DNA of 64,000 bases from Arsenophonus melophagi (GCA_032378655.1 JAVYJS010000003.1:37133-101132); one strand, 5' to 3'; positions 10,687 through 20,641 are shown, numbered from the stretch's first letter. The notes: generated by a model not told the origin, from the sequence alone. Made by a program: numbers and translations.

Positions 10687-11514
10687 ACATCCATTCAAGT
10701 GCTTTTATAATCTTATAAATTTTTTATAACAAAAGTATTTTACGTATACGTAAAATAAACTACTTATTAGTAGTAATCACACAAATTGATAGCAAGATAA
10801 GAGTTCAAGTCGATAAGAGGATAATGCTTGTAAAGCAACAAGCTTTCTACTGCTTGATATGGAATAAAGACATCAGCTGAAAACCATATCCATTGTTCTT
10901 ATATTTGATGCATTTATCAAATACACTGCTTCTTTAGCAAGGAAGTAGTGTATTTTAAGTATTTGATTCTTGTATAATAAAGATAAGAATCGTATTACAA
11001 TGACAAGAATAACAACCATTGATTTCTAGGATGAAATCAATGCAGTATATAATCATGTGCTCCATTGTTGCCAGATAATCTGATCTATACTTTTTATCTT
11101 TCTACCTCTTGATATTTTGTATTCCACTAATAAGTAAGCATAGGATAATTGTAACGTTGTTAAACAATATGAATAAATAAGCGATTTTCCAAGTAACATC
11201 AAATCTAATAAATTACATACAATGAATTGATCCATGTTTTAAAATAATCCTTTTACTCAGCATTAGCAGTACTACGTGCTGGATAGCATTATTTAGTTAA
11301 AAATAGTCCTTGAATAGCTAAAAACGTAATCAAATATAATTATCTATAATAAGAATTTAATAACCGTCTTGCATTTTAACCGCCTTAAAATTATTAATGC
11401 TAAATTTATTGCATTAATATTAACAATCATTATGCCATAACTAATGGCTATGAAGAGATGAATAATGATATTTATATTTTATTGATTTTAATTTGTATCA
11501 TTTTCATCTCCTAT

Positions 11515-11629
11515 TCCATCGCCCAGTACACAATCACAAAAATAAATTTTCTTCCACGATAACGACGATCAAAAGTAAGCTTTTATTCACCTGTGGATCA
11601 AAGAAGGTGATTGTGTACTGGGCGATGGA
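11515..11629. repeat. Spaced inverted repeat, 23-bp arms around 69 nt
   Basis: 11515-11537 and 11607-11629 are perfect reverse complements. Unlike most repeats here the arms are about half G+C (they contain CATCGCCCAGTACACAATC), and the spacer is long. The layout resembles terminal inverted repeats of a very short element, but no target duplication was found and no second copy exists in the window. Confidence 0.8.
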
Positions 11630-12231
11630 TCGGGTCTTTCAGTATTGAGTATTAAAAGAGGATGTATACGCTAAAGCTCAGAGCACTAAAATTTACTGAG
11701 AATGCTGGTTGACTATAAATCATTATGCATATCGTTATAACGTATGTGTTTAAGAATATTTTCTGAGTTTCTTTAGTGATAAAGAATGCACATTACGATA
11801 CAAGTATAGAGATAGAATCTATGTACTTTGATTTTTTCTTTTTAAAAAAGATTATTTAATCTCGACTAAATCGATACTGAGTAATTTGCTCATAAAGCAA
11901 AACAAAATTAAATTATCTTTACGATAATATTTATAATAGTCTTTCGTGCGTCAAGAGGACAACTGATTCCTCTAATAGTTCACCTTATGATTTCGATGAT
12001 ACCTGGACAAATGAATAAGTAGAGCACAATCTAACTTATCAATCTATCAAGGGTTGTAGAATTACAATACAGTATGCATTATGAAATTCTTTAGTTACAG
12101 TAGTATGAAGAAATAGATTATTTTTGTTAAGTCAATTCACTGGTAATTACTCATAAAATATGATGAACTATTAATAATAGCAATTAATAATTAAGTTTCC
12201 TATTAAGGATATTGAGAAATAAGTTAATAAA

Positions 12232-13068
12232 ATGATATTTTTGATTAATGGAGAACAGAGAAATAAGATTTCTATAGAGGATAGATCTGTTCAATTTGGT
12301 GACGGTTGTTTTACAACAATCCGTGTAGTTGGACATAAGCCTGCATTATTGGACTATCACATTGATCGGTTACAAAAAGGAGTTAAAAAACTTCTTTTAC
12401 CATTACCAAATTGGAAAACACTAGTTGCTGATATAAATCAGATGGTACAATTCAACAAACAAGATTTAGCTGTTATTAAAGTTATTATTAGTCGTGGTGA
12501 GGGAGGGAGAGGTTATAGCTTAGCAGGATGTCACAAAGCAACAGTTATTATTGCGCTAGCTAATTATCCAGTTGCTTATTTGAAAAAACAAAAAACTGGT
12601 ATTGATTTAATGTTGAGTACAATACCAGTAAATAGCAATTGTTATTTGGCAGGGATTAAACATCTTAATCGCTTAGAACAAATATTGATACAACAGCTCA
12701 TTGAATCATGCGATGTTGATGAAGCAGTTGTGGCAGATACTAATGGTATATTGACTGGATGTTGTGCAGCAAACATTTTTTTTCGTAAGGGAAACAAAAT
12801 TTATACGCCAACCTTAAATCACGCAGGTGTTGAAGGTGTAATGCGAAAAAAGGTTATTAATTGTTTATCTTGTACTGATTATGAACTCTTCTATATTAGA
12901 AGTCATCCTAATATACTAGCGAATAGTGATGAGGTAATCATTACTAATGCTTTAATGCCAATATTATCAGTGAACCATATTTTCGCTCAGTCCATGAATC
13001 TTATATGGAGCTATAATTCTCGCCAATTATTCAATTTTCTTTTACCATATTGCTTGAGATTAAATTAA
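12232..13068 (+). CDS. pabC: Aminodeoxychorismate lyase
   Basis: This PLP enzyme of fold type IV splits 4-amino-4-deoxychorismate into p-aminobenzoate and pyruvate, the last step of the pABA branch of folate synthesis. The cofactor lysine is K143 in GIKHLNRLEQ, equivalent to K140 of E. coli. The family segments RSVQFGDGCFTTIR (residues 18-31) and CCAANIF are intact. At 278 residues it is close to the E. coli 269. It keeps the E. coli order pabC-mltG-tmk-holB-ycfH, although mltG is a fossil. Only a weak AAGGAT lies upstream (about 20 nt), so the ribosome binding site is poor. Confidence 0.96.
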   Translation: MIFLINGEQRNKISIEDRSVQFGDGCFTTIRVVGHKPALLDYHIDRLQKGVKKLLLPLPNWKTLVADINQMVQFNKQDLAVIKVIISRGEGGRGYSLAGCHKATVIIALANYPVAYLKKQKTGIDLMLSTIPVNSNCYLAGIKHLNRLEQILIQQLIESCDVDEAVVADTNGILTGCCAANIFFRKGNKIYTPTLNHAGVEGVMRKKVINCLSCTDYELFYIRSHPNILANSDEVIITNALMPILSVNHIFAQSMNLIWSYNSRQLFNFLLPYCLRLN

Positions 13069-13716
13069 TTTTTTCGACTATATATAATCGATTTTTATAT
13101 AATATTAGTACATGAGTATTCATTCAAAGAATATAAGATGAAAGCATAATAAACTTATTATGATCAGTTTTTAATTTCCATGAAATAACTATTTGACCTT
13201 ACCTTGAAGTAAGGTTTGTTGAATTTAGGTAAAAGATGTTTGAATTAGAGTTGTTCTAACAGAACATAAAATAATAAACTAAGCCAATAAATTTCTATGG
13301 TTTTTAAAATTAGAACTACACATTACATTGTGTCATGTAACCAAATATCCATTAAATCCAGATATCTTTTATTACACACCATGTGCACAATAATCTCTAT
13401 TTTAGCAAAACAAAGATCATTATTTATAGAAAGCTCTTGTTATTTATTTATAGAAAATCTTATTTAGAAGAAGCTACAAAATATTACAGTTCACGTTTTA
13501 TTTACGATAAAACTATCAATAATTAAATTGCTGATTAATTAGCACAGAAGCTAAGTTTACCTATTAGTAAAAATAATTAAAGTCTATTTTATTAAAAACG
13601 TATTTTAATATAGATAAAATGACAGTGATATATTAATGTCTAAATATTAGAAAATTTTAATAGTATGATACTCTCAATGGAGAGTTACTACAGCTACTCT
13701 TCCCTAAACAACACCA
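13069..13716. other. Gap after pabC, probably the lost 5' half of mltG
   Basis: In E. coli mltG follows pabC directly. The 3' part of mltG is still readable from about 13717, so this stretch occupies the place of its 5' part, but no similarity can be read. It holds a partial direct repeat (TTATTTATAGAAA near 13418 and 13440) and a short hairpin after pabC (ACCTTAC/GTAAGGT near 13200). Confidence 0.55.
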
Positions 13717-14138
13717 TATAAAATGCTTATTATGGCTGCCATTCTTGAAAAGAAATTAGCATGTATACAGAAACAACAAAAGTTACATTGTTTTTGAATT
13801 TTTCAAGAAAAATGCAGTTGCAAGCTGATCCTACTGTTATATATGGTTAGGTGATTAAGACCGTGGCTTAGTTTCTCTAAGAGACTTGGAGAAACTAAGT
13901 GTTTATAACACCAATTTAATTATTGGCTTTCTACCTTCTCTACTTGCTATTCCAAATTGCTATTCCAAACAGGGCCTCTATTAGAGCGAATAGAGCCTTT
14001 ATTAAATCAATAGGCAACTCATCCCGGTAAAATCGGTCATTTTTTTTGCAAAAAAAAAATCAGGGACAAGGCAAGGAATGGATGATATATTTTACCACCA
14101 TTATTAATAATCAGTTAACCATTAACGTCAAAAGATAA
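13717..14138 (+). pseudogene. mltG: Fossil of mltG (endolytic murein transglycosylase)
   Basis: Fragments in changing frames line up in order with the C-terminal half of E. coli MltG: YKMLIMAAILEKK (family MASIIEKE), MQLQADPTVIYG (family MRLQTDPTVIYG), YNTNLIIGFLPSLLAIPN (family YNTYTITGLPPGAIATPG), ATHPGKIGHFF (family AAHPAKTPYLYF) and GKEWMIYFTTIINNQLTIN up to a stop at 14136-14138. Stops and frameshifts separate them, one explained by a 13-bp tandem duplication (13944-13969). An 11-bp-arm hairpin (13867-13899) has replaced the stretch after VIYG. Gene order (pabC-mltG-tmk) supports the call. Confidence 0.88.
13867..13899. repeat. Inverted repeat, 11-bp arms, inside the mltG fossil
   Basis: 13867-13877 pairs with 13889-13899. 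It sits where the codons between VIYG and YNT of mltG should be, so it arose after the gene died or helped to break it. Confidence 0.7.
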
Positions 14139-14143
14139 AATAA

Positions 14144-14776
14144 ATGAAAAGTCGTTATATAGTTATTGAAGGTCTTGAAGGTGCAGGAAAAACTACTGCA
14201 ATAAAAACGGTTATAAAAACTCTTGCTAATTTCTGCATCACTAAGATTACTTTTACACGGGAGCCAGGAGGAACGCCATTAGCAGAAAAATTACGTCATT
14301 TAATTAAATATGGTATTTCAGATGAAAAAATCATTGATGAAGCTGAATTACTAATGCTTTACGCTGCACGTATTCAATTAATTGAACATGTTATTAAACC
14401 GGCTCTGAGCAATGGAAGATGGGTCATTGGTGATCGACATGATCTTTCATCACAAGCTTATCAAGGCGGCGGACGTGGGCTTTGTACAAAATTAATGAAA
14501 GTATTACATAATACTATATTAGATGATTTTCGGCCTGATCTCACATTATATCTTGATATAGAACCCATTCTAGGTTTGTTGCGAGTGCGAAATCGTAGTG
14601 TTCTAGATCGGATAGAACAAGAGTCATTGGATTTTTTTAATCGAACTCGCCATCGTTATCTTGAATTAGCTAATGCAGATGATACTATTGTTACAATAGA
14701 TGCTAACCAATCATTAGAGGAGGTGCAAAAAACCATTTGCCACATATTATCAAACTGGTTAATAAGCTTAAGGTAA
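14144..14776 (+). CDS. tmk: Thymidylate kinase
   Basis: Tmk phosphorylates dTMP to dTDP for DNA synthesis. The P-loop GLEGAGKT lies at residues 10-17, the DR(H/Y) motif in GDRHDLSSQAYQGGGRG, and the lid segment LDRIEQESLDFFNR is nearly identical to E. coli. The length (210) is close to the E. coli enzyme. Only 5 nt separate the mltG fossil stop from this ATG, and the ribosome binding site is weak (AAAAGA), as expected for a gene once translationally coupled to mltG. holB follows after 5 nt, suggesting a shared transcript. Confidence 0.97.
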   Translation: MKSRYIVIEGLEGAGKTTAIKTVIKTLANFCITKITFTREPGGTPLAEKLRHLIKYGISDEKIIDEAELLMLYAARIQLIEHVIKPALSNGRWVIGDRHDLSSQAYQGGGRGLCTKLMKVLHNTILDDFRPDLTLYLDIEPILGLLRVRNRSVLDRIEQESLDFFNRTRHRYLELANADDTIVTIDANQSLEEVQKTICHILSNWLISLR

Positions 14777-14781
14777 GCTAA

Positions 14782-15768
14782 ATGATCTGGTACTCATGGT
14801 TAAATCATGCATATAGAGAGATCATTTCCTTCCATCAGAAGGAAAAAGGACATCATGCATTGCTCTTACATGCTAATGATGGAATGGGAAGTGATGTACT
14901 TATTTATGCTATTAGTCGTTGGATAATGTGTCAACAACCTTTTGATCAGAAAAGCTGTGGTAGTTGCCATGATTGTCAGTTAATGTTAGCGCAAACACAT
15001 CCAGACTGGCATAAAATGGTACCAGAAAAAGGCAAAAATTTAATCGGAATTGAAAGTATTCATTATCTAACTTCAAATTTAGTGAATCATGCACACCAAG
15101 GTGGTGCTAAAGTTGTTTGGTTTCCTTGTGTAGATATATTCACTGAGGCGGCAAGCAATGCATTATTAAAAACTTTAGAGGAACCAACGAACAACACTTA
15201 TTTCCTTTTGGAATGCCGTGATCCAGATCAATTACTAGCTACCTTACGTAGCCGATGTTTTAATTATCATTTAGAAGCTCCAATGCAGCAAACAATAATG
15301 TCCTGGTTAAAAAAACAAAAATTACATTCAGTGTCATTACTTGATATTGAAACAGCTATAAAACTTAATGCAGCAGCACCACTTGCTGTTTTAGATCTCT
15401 TAAACCCAAAAAATTGGAACAAAAGAAAGCAATTTTACCAATCGCTAATGCAAAATTTAGTAACTCAAACTATTTTCCATTGGTTGCCTGAATTAGATCA
15501 ACCAGATGCTACTGTGCGGATCAGTTGGTTAATGAGTCTGCTAATAGATGCAGTAAAATATCAACAGAAAGCTATGCATTATTGTGTTAATCAAGATCAG
15601 TCGCCGTTAATTAGTAAATTAGCTTCTATCAATTCTTCTGCTGTTCTATTGAACAGCGTTACTGAATGGCAAAAGTGCCGTCATCAATTGATGACGGTAA
15701 TGGGATTAAATCAGGAATTACGATTAGCATCTCAATTAATGCATTGGCAGCAAACACTTTATCACTAG
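14782..15768 (+). CDS. holB: DNA polymerase III delta-prime subunit
   Basis: Delta-prime is the stator of the clamp loader that places the beta clamp on DNA. The zinc-binding cysteines C50, C59, C62 and C65 match E. coli positions exactly, and the stretches APEKGKN-like (VPEKGKNLIGIESI), GGAKVVW and SNALLKTLEEP are conserved. Like the E. coli protein it lacks a functional Walker A. The length is 328 against 334. Near the 3' end a 20-bp perfect palindrome (15678-15697) encodes the HQLMT region. It is cotranscribed with tmk and probably ycfH. Confidence 0.96.
   Translation: MIWYSWLNHAYREIISFHQKEKGHHALLLHANDGMGSDVLIYAISRWIMCQQPFDQKSCGSCHDCQLMLAQTHPDWHKMVPEKGKNLIGIESIHYLTSNLVNHAHQGGAKVVWFPCVDIFTEAASNALLKTLEEPTNNTYFLLECRDPDQLLATLRSRCFNYHLEAPMQQTIMSWLKKQKLHSVSLLDIETAIKLNAAAPLAVLDLLNPKNWNKRKQFYQSLMQNLVTQTIFHWLPELDQPDATVRISWLMSLLIDAVKYQQKAMHYCVNQDQSPLISKLASINSSAVLLNSVTEWQKCRHQLMTVMGLNQELRLASQLMHWQQTLYH
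15678..15697. repeat. Perfect 20-bp palindrome inside holB
   Basis: Arms 15678-15687 and 15688-15697 have no loop. It lies in coding sequence for a poorly conserved part of delta-prime and was compatible with the reading frame. Confidence 0.7.
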
Positions 15769-15784
15769 AATTAAAGAGTTCATT

Positions 15785-16570
15785 ATGTTTTTAATTGATT
15801 CACACTGTCATCTCGATTCTTTAAATTACATCAATAAACATAAAGATATTGATGATGTTATCGCAAAAGCACAGGCTAACGAGGTAAAATTTATTTTAGC
15901 TGTTGCTACAACGCTTCCAGGCTTTGTGAGTATGAAAAAAAACATTGGTAAGCGTAATAATGTAGCATTTTCATGCGGCATACATCCACTTGATTTAGAT
16001 AAAGGTTATGATTTTGATAAACTTAAACATTTTGCGTCTGGTAGTGAAGTGGTTGCATTAGGTGAAACTGGTTTAGACTATCACTTTCAAAGTGAAAATA
16101 TTAAATTGCAACAAAAAGTTTTTCATCAACATATTTGTATAGGCTGTCAATTAAAAAAACCTATTATTATCCATACTCGTAAAGCTACGTATGATACATT
16201 AATGATATTAAAGAAAGAACCCGTAGGTGATATTGGCGGTGTAGTACACTGTTTCACTGAGGATGAGCATGTGGCTAAAGCATTCCTAGATTTAGGTCTT
16301 TATATCTCATTTTCCGGTATAGTAACATTTCATAATAGCGCACAGATCCGCCAAGCAGCTCGTACGGTACCTTTAGATCGCATTTTGATTGAAACTGACG
16401 CGCCTTACTTAGCTCCGATTCCTTATCGCGGACAGGAAAATCAGCCAGCTTATGTAAGAAATGTAGCGCAGTGTTTAGCTCAAATAAAAGGTGTAGATGT
16501 TGAAGAAATTGCGAAAGTTACTACACAAAATTTTTGCGATCTATTTCATGTAACAATAAAATGCGATTAA
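15785..16570 (+). CDS. ycfH: TatD-family metal-dependent deoxyribonuclease (YcfH)
   Basis: The protein has the TatD amidohydrolase-like TIM barrel with metal ligands in DSHCHLDSL (residues 5-13), GETGLDYH, HTRKA, VHCFTE and ETDAPYLAP. E. coli YcfH belongs to the same family, proposed to be 3'-5' exonucleases in DNA repair or D-aminoacyl-tRNA deacylases; the exact role is unsettled. It lies 16 nt after holB, as in E. coli. The next E. coli gene, ptsG, is absent and hinT follows after 42 nt. Confidence 0.94.
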   Translation: MFLIDSHCHLDSLNYINKHKDIDDVIAKAQANEVKFILAVATTLPGFVSMKKNIGKRNNVAFSCGIHPLDLDKGYDFDKLKHFASGSEVVALGETGLDYHFQSENIKLQQKVFHQHICIGCQLKKPIIIHTRKATYDTLMILKKEPVGDIGGVVHCFTEDEHVAKAFLDLGLYISFSGIVTFHNSAQIRQAARTVPLDRILIETDAPYLAPIPYRGQENQPAYVRNVAQCLAQIKGVDVEEIAKVTTQNFCDLFHVTIKCD

Positions 16571-16612
16571 ACTGCTTGATTTTAAATAAGACAATCCTAA
16601 AAGGATAAAGTT

Positions 16613-16981
16613 ATGGTAGCTAAAACTATTTTTGATAAAATTATACGTCGTGAAATTTCTGCTGATATTGTTTATCAGGACCATTTAGTAACGGCATTTA
16701 GGGATATAGCACCACAGGCGCCGGTGCATGTTTTAATTATCCCTAATATTTTTATTGCTACCATCAATGATGTGAAATGTGAACATGAAAAAACATTAGG
16801 TCATATGATCACTATTGCAGCAAAAATCGCTAAACAGGAAGGAATAGCCGATAATGGATATCGGCTAATTATGAATTGTAACAAATATTCTGGTCAAGAA
16901 ATTTTTCATATCCATATGCATTTAGTTGGCGGCCATCCTTTAGGTCCTTTATTAGCAAAAGAACAGATAAATCTTACATAG
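16613..16981 (+). CDS. hinT: Purine nucleoside phosphoramidase HinT (HIT family)
   Basis: The histidine triad HIHMH (H99, H101, H103) marks the active site of this small hydrolase of AMP-lysine and related phosphoramidates, including adenylated lysyl-tRNA synthetase. It has 122 residues, against 119 in E. coli. An AAAGGAT ribosome binding site lies 7 nt upstream. ycfL, which follows in E. coli, is missing; a 21-bp-arm hairpin and then lpoB come next. Confidence 0.96.
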   Translation: MVAKTIFDKIIRREISADIVYQDHLVTAFRDIAPQAPVHVLIIPNIFIATINDVKCEHEKTLGHMITIAAKIAKQEGIADNGYRLIMNCNKYSGQEIFHIHMHLVGGHPLGPLLAKEQINLT

Positions 16982-17028
16982 TTAATTTATTTGGGTGAAT
17001 ATATTTCTGCATTATTAAAAATGTTTTT

Positions 17029-17072
17029 AATAAAGCTTACAGTAATTTTAAAAAATTACTGTAAGCTTTATT
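17029..17072. repeat. Inverted repeat, 21-bp perfect arms, 2-nt loop, between hinT and lpoB
   Basis: 17029-17049 pairs exactly with 17052-17072. It starts 48 nt after hinT and could end the hinT transcript, but the bases that follow (ATTCAGTTTATC) are only weakly T-rich. Confidence 0.8.
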
Positions 17073-17114
17073 ATTCAGTTTATCTGGATACTTTAGGTAA
17101 ACAGGAGAAAATAA

Positions 17115-17690
17115 ATGAGATCTATTGCTCAACTTATGATCGTAACACTGTTATCGGTTGGCTGTTCATCGATTCCGAATAAAAAAACAACGCCTGCTTT
17201 TATAATAAAACTTACTGAGTCGACTAAACGCAAAGGAACACCGACATTTTTAGATACTATTCCATATTTACCGCAAGTCACAGCAATAGATTTGTCACAA
17301 GCCGTTCTTCCATTAGTCAATCAATTAATATCATCCCCTTGGGTTAAATCAGGTAGGATATTATTAATTGATTTAATAAAAAATAATACCAATATGTCAA
17401 TTCAAGCAATGCAAGCAACCGACGCGATTATTAATGTAATTAATAATCAACATGTATTTAAATTAGTTCCACAATCAGTTGTTCTAAGTGCGCGTAAAGC
17501 TTTTGGTTTATCGCTAGAAGATAGTTTAGTAACGCGAAGTAAATCCATTGGATTAGCACGTTATGTACAAGCTGATTATGTGCTTTATTCAGTTATTTCT
17601 GGTAATCAAAAAAAGAGTAAAATTGACATGCAATTAATAGAAACACAATCTGGAGAGATTCTTTGGACAGGAACTAATCACATAAAATAA
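17115..17690 (+). CDS. lpoB: Outer-membrane lipoprotein activator of PBP1B
   Basis: LpoB sits in the outer membrane and activates the peptidoglycan synthase PBP1B across the periplasm. A short signal peptide ends in LLSVGC, with the lipidated cysteine at residue 17. The C-terminal domain matches E. coli well: ILLIDLIKNNTN, LSARKAFGLSLEDSLVTRSKSIGLARYVQADYVLYS in two conserved runs, and MQLIETQSGEILWTG. The proline-rich linker after the cysteine is shorter and poorer in proline (191 against 213 residues). An AGGAG ribosome binding site lies upstream. The normal neighbours ycfL and thiK are missing. Confidence 0.93.
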   Translation: MRSIAQLMIVTLLSVGCSSIPNKKTTPAFIIKLTESTKRKGTPTFLDTIPYLPQVTAIDLSQAVLPLVNQLISSPWVKSGRILLIDLIKNNTNMSIQAMQATDAIINVINNQHVFKLVPQSVVLSARKAFGLSLEDSLVTRSKSIGLARYVQADYVLYSVISGNQKKSKIDMQLIETQSGEILWTGTNHIK

Positions 17691-17727
17691 AAAGAAAGCT
17701 CATAATTTTTTAAAAAAATTCGGCAAT

Positions 17728-17773
17728 ACAAAACTAATAAATAATAAATTACAAAACTAATAAATAATAAATT
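17728..17773. repeat. Perfect tandem duplication, 2 x 23 bp
   Basis: The unit at 17728-17750 is repeated exactly at 17751-17773. There is no further copy, which suggests a recent single duplication. Confidence 0.85.
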
Positions 17774-17882
17774 AGAATAAATTACAGGATTGTTGTGCCT
17801 TCGATACAAGTTTCTGCATGAAAGCAGACATAATTGCGGATGAATTAATAAAAATTAAATAGCATACTTATTAATTACATTA

Positions 17883-17926
17883 ATTGACTTAGCACCTCTA
17901 CATAAATGTAGAGGTGCTAAGTCAAT
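17883..17926. repeat. Inverted repeat, 21-bp perfect arms, 2-nt loop
   Basis: 17883-17903 pairs with 17906-17926. The inner half is relatively G+C-rich (GCACCTCTAC). It lies 190 nt after lpoB with no T-tract. Confidence 0.85.
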
Positions 17927-18231
17927 GTTAGCTGTGCGAAAGCATCACTAGACAAATGAAAAATATTTATTACTATAAATAACATTTACAGAAATTAAAC
18001 TAACTGTTAATGTGTATATTTGTTAATTCATTGTATCCAAATGATGGATATGAATAATGGATACGAATACAATGCATTAATAAATATTCAATATTGCTTC
18101 AGATTTACTTGTATAGAATAGCCTCATTTATTACATTTACATCATTTAACGTATCCAATGCATTAAAAGCCGTACAAAATACTTATATACTTACAATAAG
18201 TACTAATTTATCATTCGTTCGAGAACTTATG

Positions 18232-19596
18232 ATGTTTATGCCAGAATTACTTTCTCCAGCAGGTTCTCTAAAGAACATGCATTATGCTTTTGCATATGGC
18301 GCTGATGCTGTTTATGCTGGGCAGCCGCGCTATAGCCTCCGTGTTCGTAATAATGAATTTAATCGTGAAAATTTAGCTAAAGGAATTCAAAAAGCCCATA
18401 CAATGGGAAAACGTTTCTATGTTGTAGTGAATATTACGCCGCATAATGCTAAATTAAAAACCTTTATTCATGATCTTATTCCAATTATTGCCATGCAACC
18501 GGATGCTTTGATTATGTCTGATCCTGGATTAATCATGCTAACAAAAGAAACCTTTCCCGATATGGAAATCCATCTTTCCGTCCAAGCAAACGCTGTTAAC
18601 TGGGCAACAGTAAAATTTTGGCAAAAAATAGGATTAAGTCGTATTATTTTATCTCGTGAACTTTCTATTGAAGAAATTGCGGAAATTCGTCAACAAGTAC
18701 CTGATATGGAATTAGAGATTTTTGTTCATGGTGCACTTTGTATGGCTTATTCAGGGCGTTGTTTACTCTCGAGTTATATTAATAAGCGCGATCCCAATCA
18801 AGGAACCTGTACTAATGCATGCCGTTGGGCATATAGAGTACAGGAAGGAAAAGAGGATATAATTGGTAATATTGTGCATCATCATCAATCAATAAAAATG
18901 AAAAACATTCAACCTGCTTTAGATAGAGGCAAGCCTACTGACAAAGTCTTTTTGATTGAAGAAACAAGACATCCTGGTGAATATATGGCTGCTTTTGAAG
19001 ATGAACATGGCACTTATATTATGAATTCAAAAGATCTACGAGCAATAGAACATATTGAACGGTTAACTAAGATTGGTGTTCACTCATTCAAAATTGAAGG
19101 ACGTACAAAATCTTTCTTCTATTGTGCTAGAACTGCTCAAGTTTATCGTAGGGCTATTGATGATGCTATAGCAGGTAAACCTTTTAACCCTATATTATTA
19201 ACTATATTAGAAGGTTTATCACACCGAGGTTATACAGAAGGATTCTTACGTCGCCATACTCATGACACATACCAAACCTATGAATATGGTTACTCTGTTT
19301 CAGATAGCCAACAATTTGTAGGTGAATGCACTGGCAAACGTAAAGATGATCTAGCAGAAATAGACGTAAAAAATAAATTTAGTGTAGGTGATACTTTAGA
19401 ACTAATGACGCCAACGGGTAATATTAAATTTACTTTAAATGAGTTATTTGATAAACAAATCTCCGCTATTCAAGTAGCTCCAGGAAACGGTTATAAAGTT
19501 TACATGCCCATTCCTAAAGAGGTGAATTTGCAATTTGCACTCTTAATTCGTAATTTAGTAAGAACAACAACTAGAAACCCATACGATATAAATTAG
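18232..19596 (+). CDS. trhP: tRNA 5-hydroxyuridine synthesis protein TrhP (peptidase U32 family)
   Basis: TrhP (YegQ) helps to make 5-hydroxyuridine at wobble position 34 of tRNAs. The protein begins PELLSPAGSLKNM and is highly similar to E. coli YegQ throughout, including the U32 signature EIFVHGALCMAYSGRC and the cysteine-rich GTCTNACRW that, with the previous cysteines, holds an Fe-S cluster in the family. I chose the ATG at 18232 (another ATG lies at 18229) because homology starts there and GAGAA precedes it; the result is 454 residues against 453 in E. coli. It stands alone. Confidence 0.95.
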   Translation: MFMPELLSPAGSLKNMHYAFAYGADAVYAGQPRYSLRVRNNEFNRENLAKGIQKAHTMGKRFYVVVNITPHNAKLKTFIHDLIPIIAMQPDALIMSDPGLIMLTKETFPDMEIHLSVQANAVNWATVKFWQKIGLSRIILSRELSIEEIAEIRQQVPDMELEIFVHGALCMAYSGRCLLSSYINKRDPNQGTCTNACRWAYRVQEGKEDIIGNIVHHHQSIKMKNIQPALDRGKPTDKVFLIEETRHPGEYMAAFEDEHGTYIMNSKDLRAIEHIERLTKIGVHSFKIEGRTKSFFYCARTAQVYRRAIDDAIAGKPFNPILLTILEGLSHRGYTEGFLRRHTHDTYQTYEYGYSVSDSQQFVGECTGKRKDDLAEIDVKNKFSVGDTLELMTPTGNIKFTLNELFDKQISAIQVAPGNGYKVYMPIPKEVNLQFALLIRNLVRTTTRNPYDIN

Positions 19597-20608
19597 AAAC
19601 CAATACGATAAATAAAAACTAAAATAACAAAATAGCTTTAAAGAAAAAACAAATATCAATATGTTTATTTTAGTAAAAATATTTTGGTAATTTTCATGCA
19701 CTTGATGAACAATGATATTTATTTGTCTTTGAATAGAAAATTCTATTTTTATAGAACATCATTATGATAAAAATTTCTTGTAATTATGATTATTGATCAA
19801 TGATGTATAATAAAAATTCATAGTAAGATTAGGCACCAACTTTTTTACTAACTCATACTTCTTTAAAGAAGCTGGGTGCTGTCTTTAAAGTGGTTAATTC
19901 TTAATAAAACTTGTGAACTAGAAAACACTTAAGGCTAAATCAATTCATCTTCTTTGTTGATACACAAGAGATCGAACGATATTGCTGAATATAATTAGTA
20001 AAAATCAATCATATCATCGAATAAACATGATGACATCATGACTAATAGCACTTTCTTGATCATCAAGATACCATTGAAAACTATGAAGATCATAAGGTAA
20101 CTTATAGTACAAAAAGCTTTGGACCCTTTTATTGAAAATTAATGATACATGCCCAAGTTATTTGGGAATCAATGATTTAATGATTGCAAGAAAAGAATAA
20201 GAAAATCTATAAAGCTATATTGATTTGATATTGATATCCAATATACTTATTTAATGCACAAGTTCATTATCGTTATATTATCCTCTTCATAACACAAGTA
20301 TCATGTCATCTGTATGACATACAGAAATATCAATATCTCTAATCTTCCAATATTATAATATTATTCATTGTTTATAATGATCTTCAATCAATTTTCATAT
20401 AATCTTATAACGATAAGCCTATTAAGGTGATCCATAAAAACTAATATCTGATTCGTCGTATCAATGCTTTTAAACCTGCATACAAATCATAGTCAAGTTA
20501 TAATTTATAATATCGTTTTTACGAAAACGATGTCGTACATGCAGCTTTCTGCTATTATAAACTTAATATTAAGTTGTTTAATTAAGATATTATGTAACAT
20601 TCTCAGTC

Positions 20609-20641
20609 ATTTAACTGCTATCTTTACGATAGCAGTTAAAT
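20609..20641. repeat. Inverted repeat, 14-bp arms, 5-nt loop
   Basis: 20609-20622 pairs perfectly with 20628-20641. Confidence 0.75.

Larger units (their letters stand above)
10228..12231. other. 2-kb gap between the ABC genes and pabC
   Basis: No recognisable gene. In E. coli fabF precedes pabC, and no trace of it is seen. A 60-codon minus-strand frame (11053-11235) has a possible AAGGA site but no recognised homology. The gap contains inverted repeats at 10418-10445, 10640-10686 and the widely spaced pair at 11515-11629. Confidence 0.55.
17691..18231. other. Gap between lpoB and trhP
   Basis: No gene. It carries a perfect 23-bp tandem duplication (17728-17773) and a 21-bp-arm hairpin (17883-17926). 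The open frame runs 45 codons upstream of trhP through this DNA from a TTG, but that part has no homology. Confidence 0.6.

Noticed and set aside
11053..11235. 60-codon minus-strand frame with a possible AAGGA site
   Set aside because: No family similarity recognised, it is flanked by eroded DNA and its composition is like the gap. Kept only as a remark.
18094..18231. 45-codon N-terminal extension of trhP from a TTG
   Set aside because: The family starts at the PELLSPAG segment and the extension is low-complexity, without homology.
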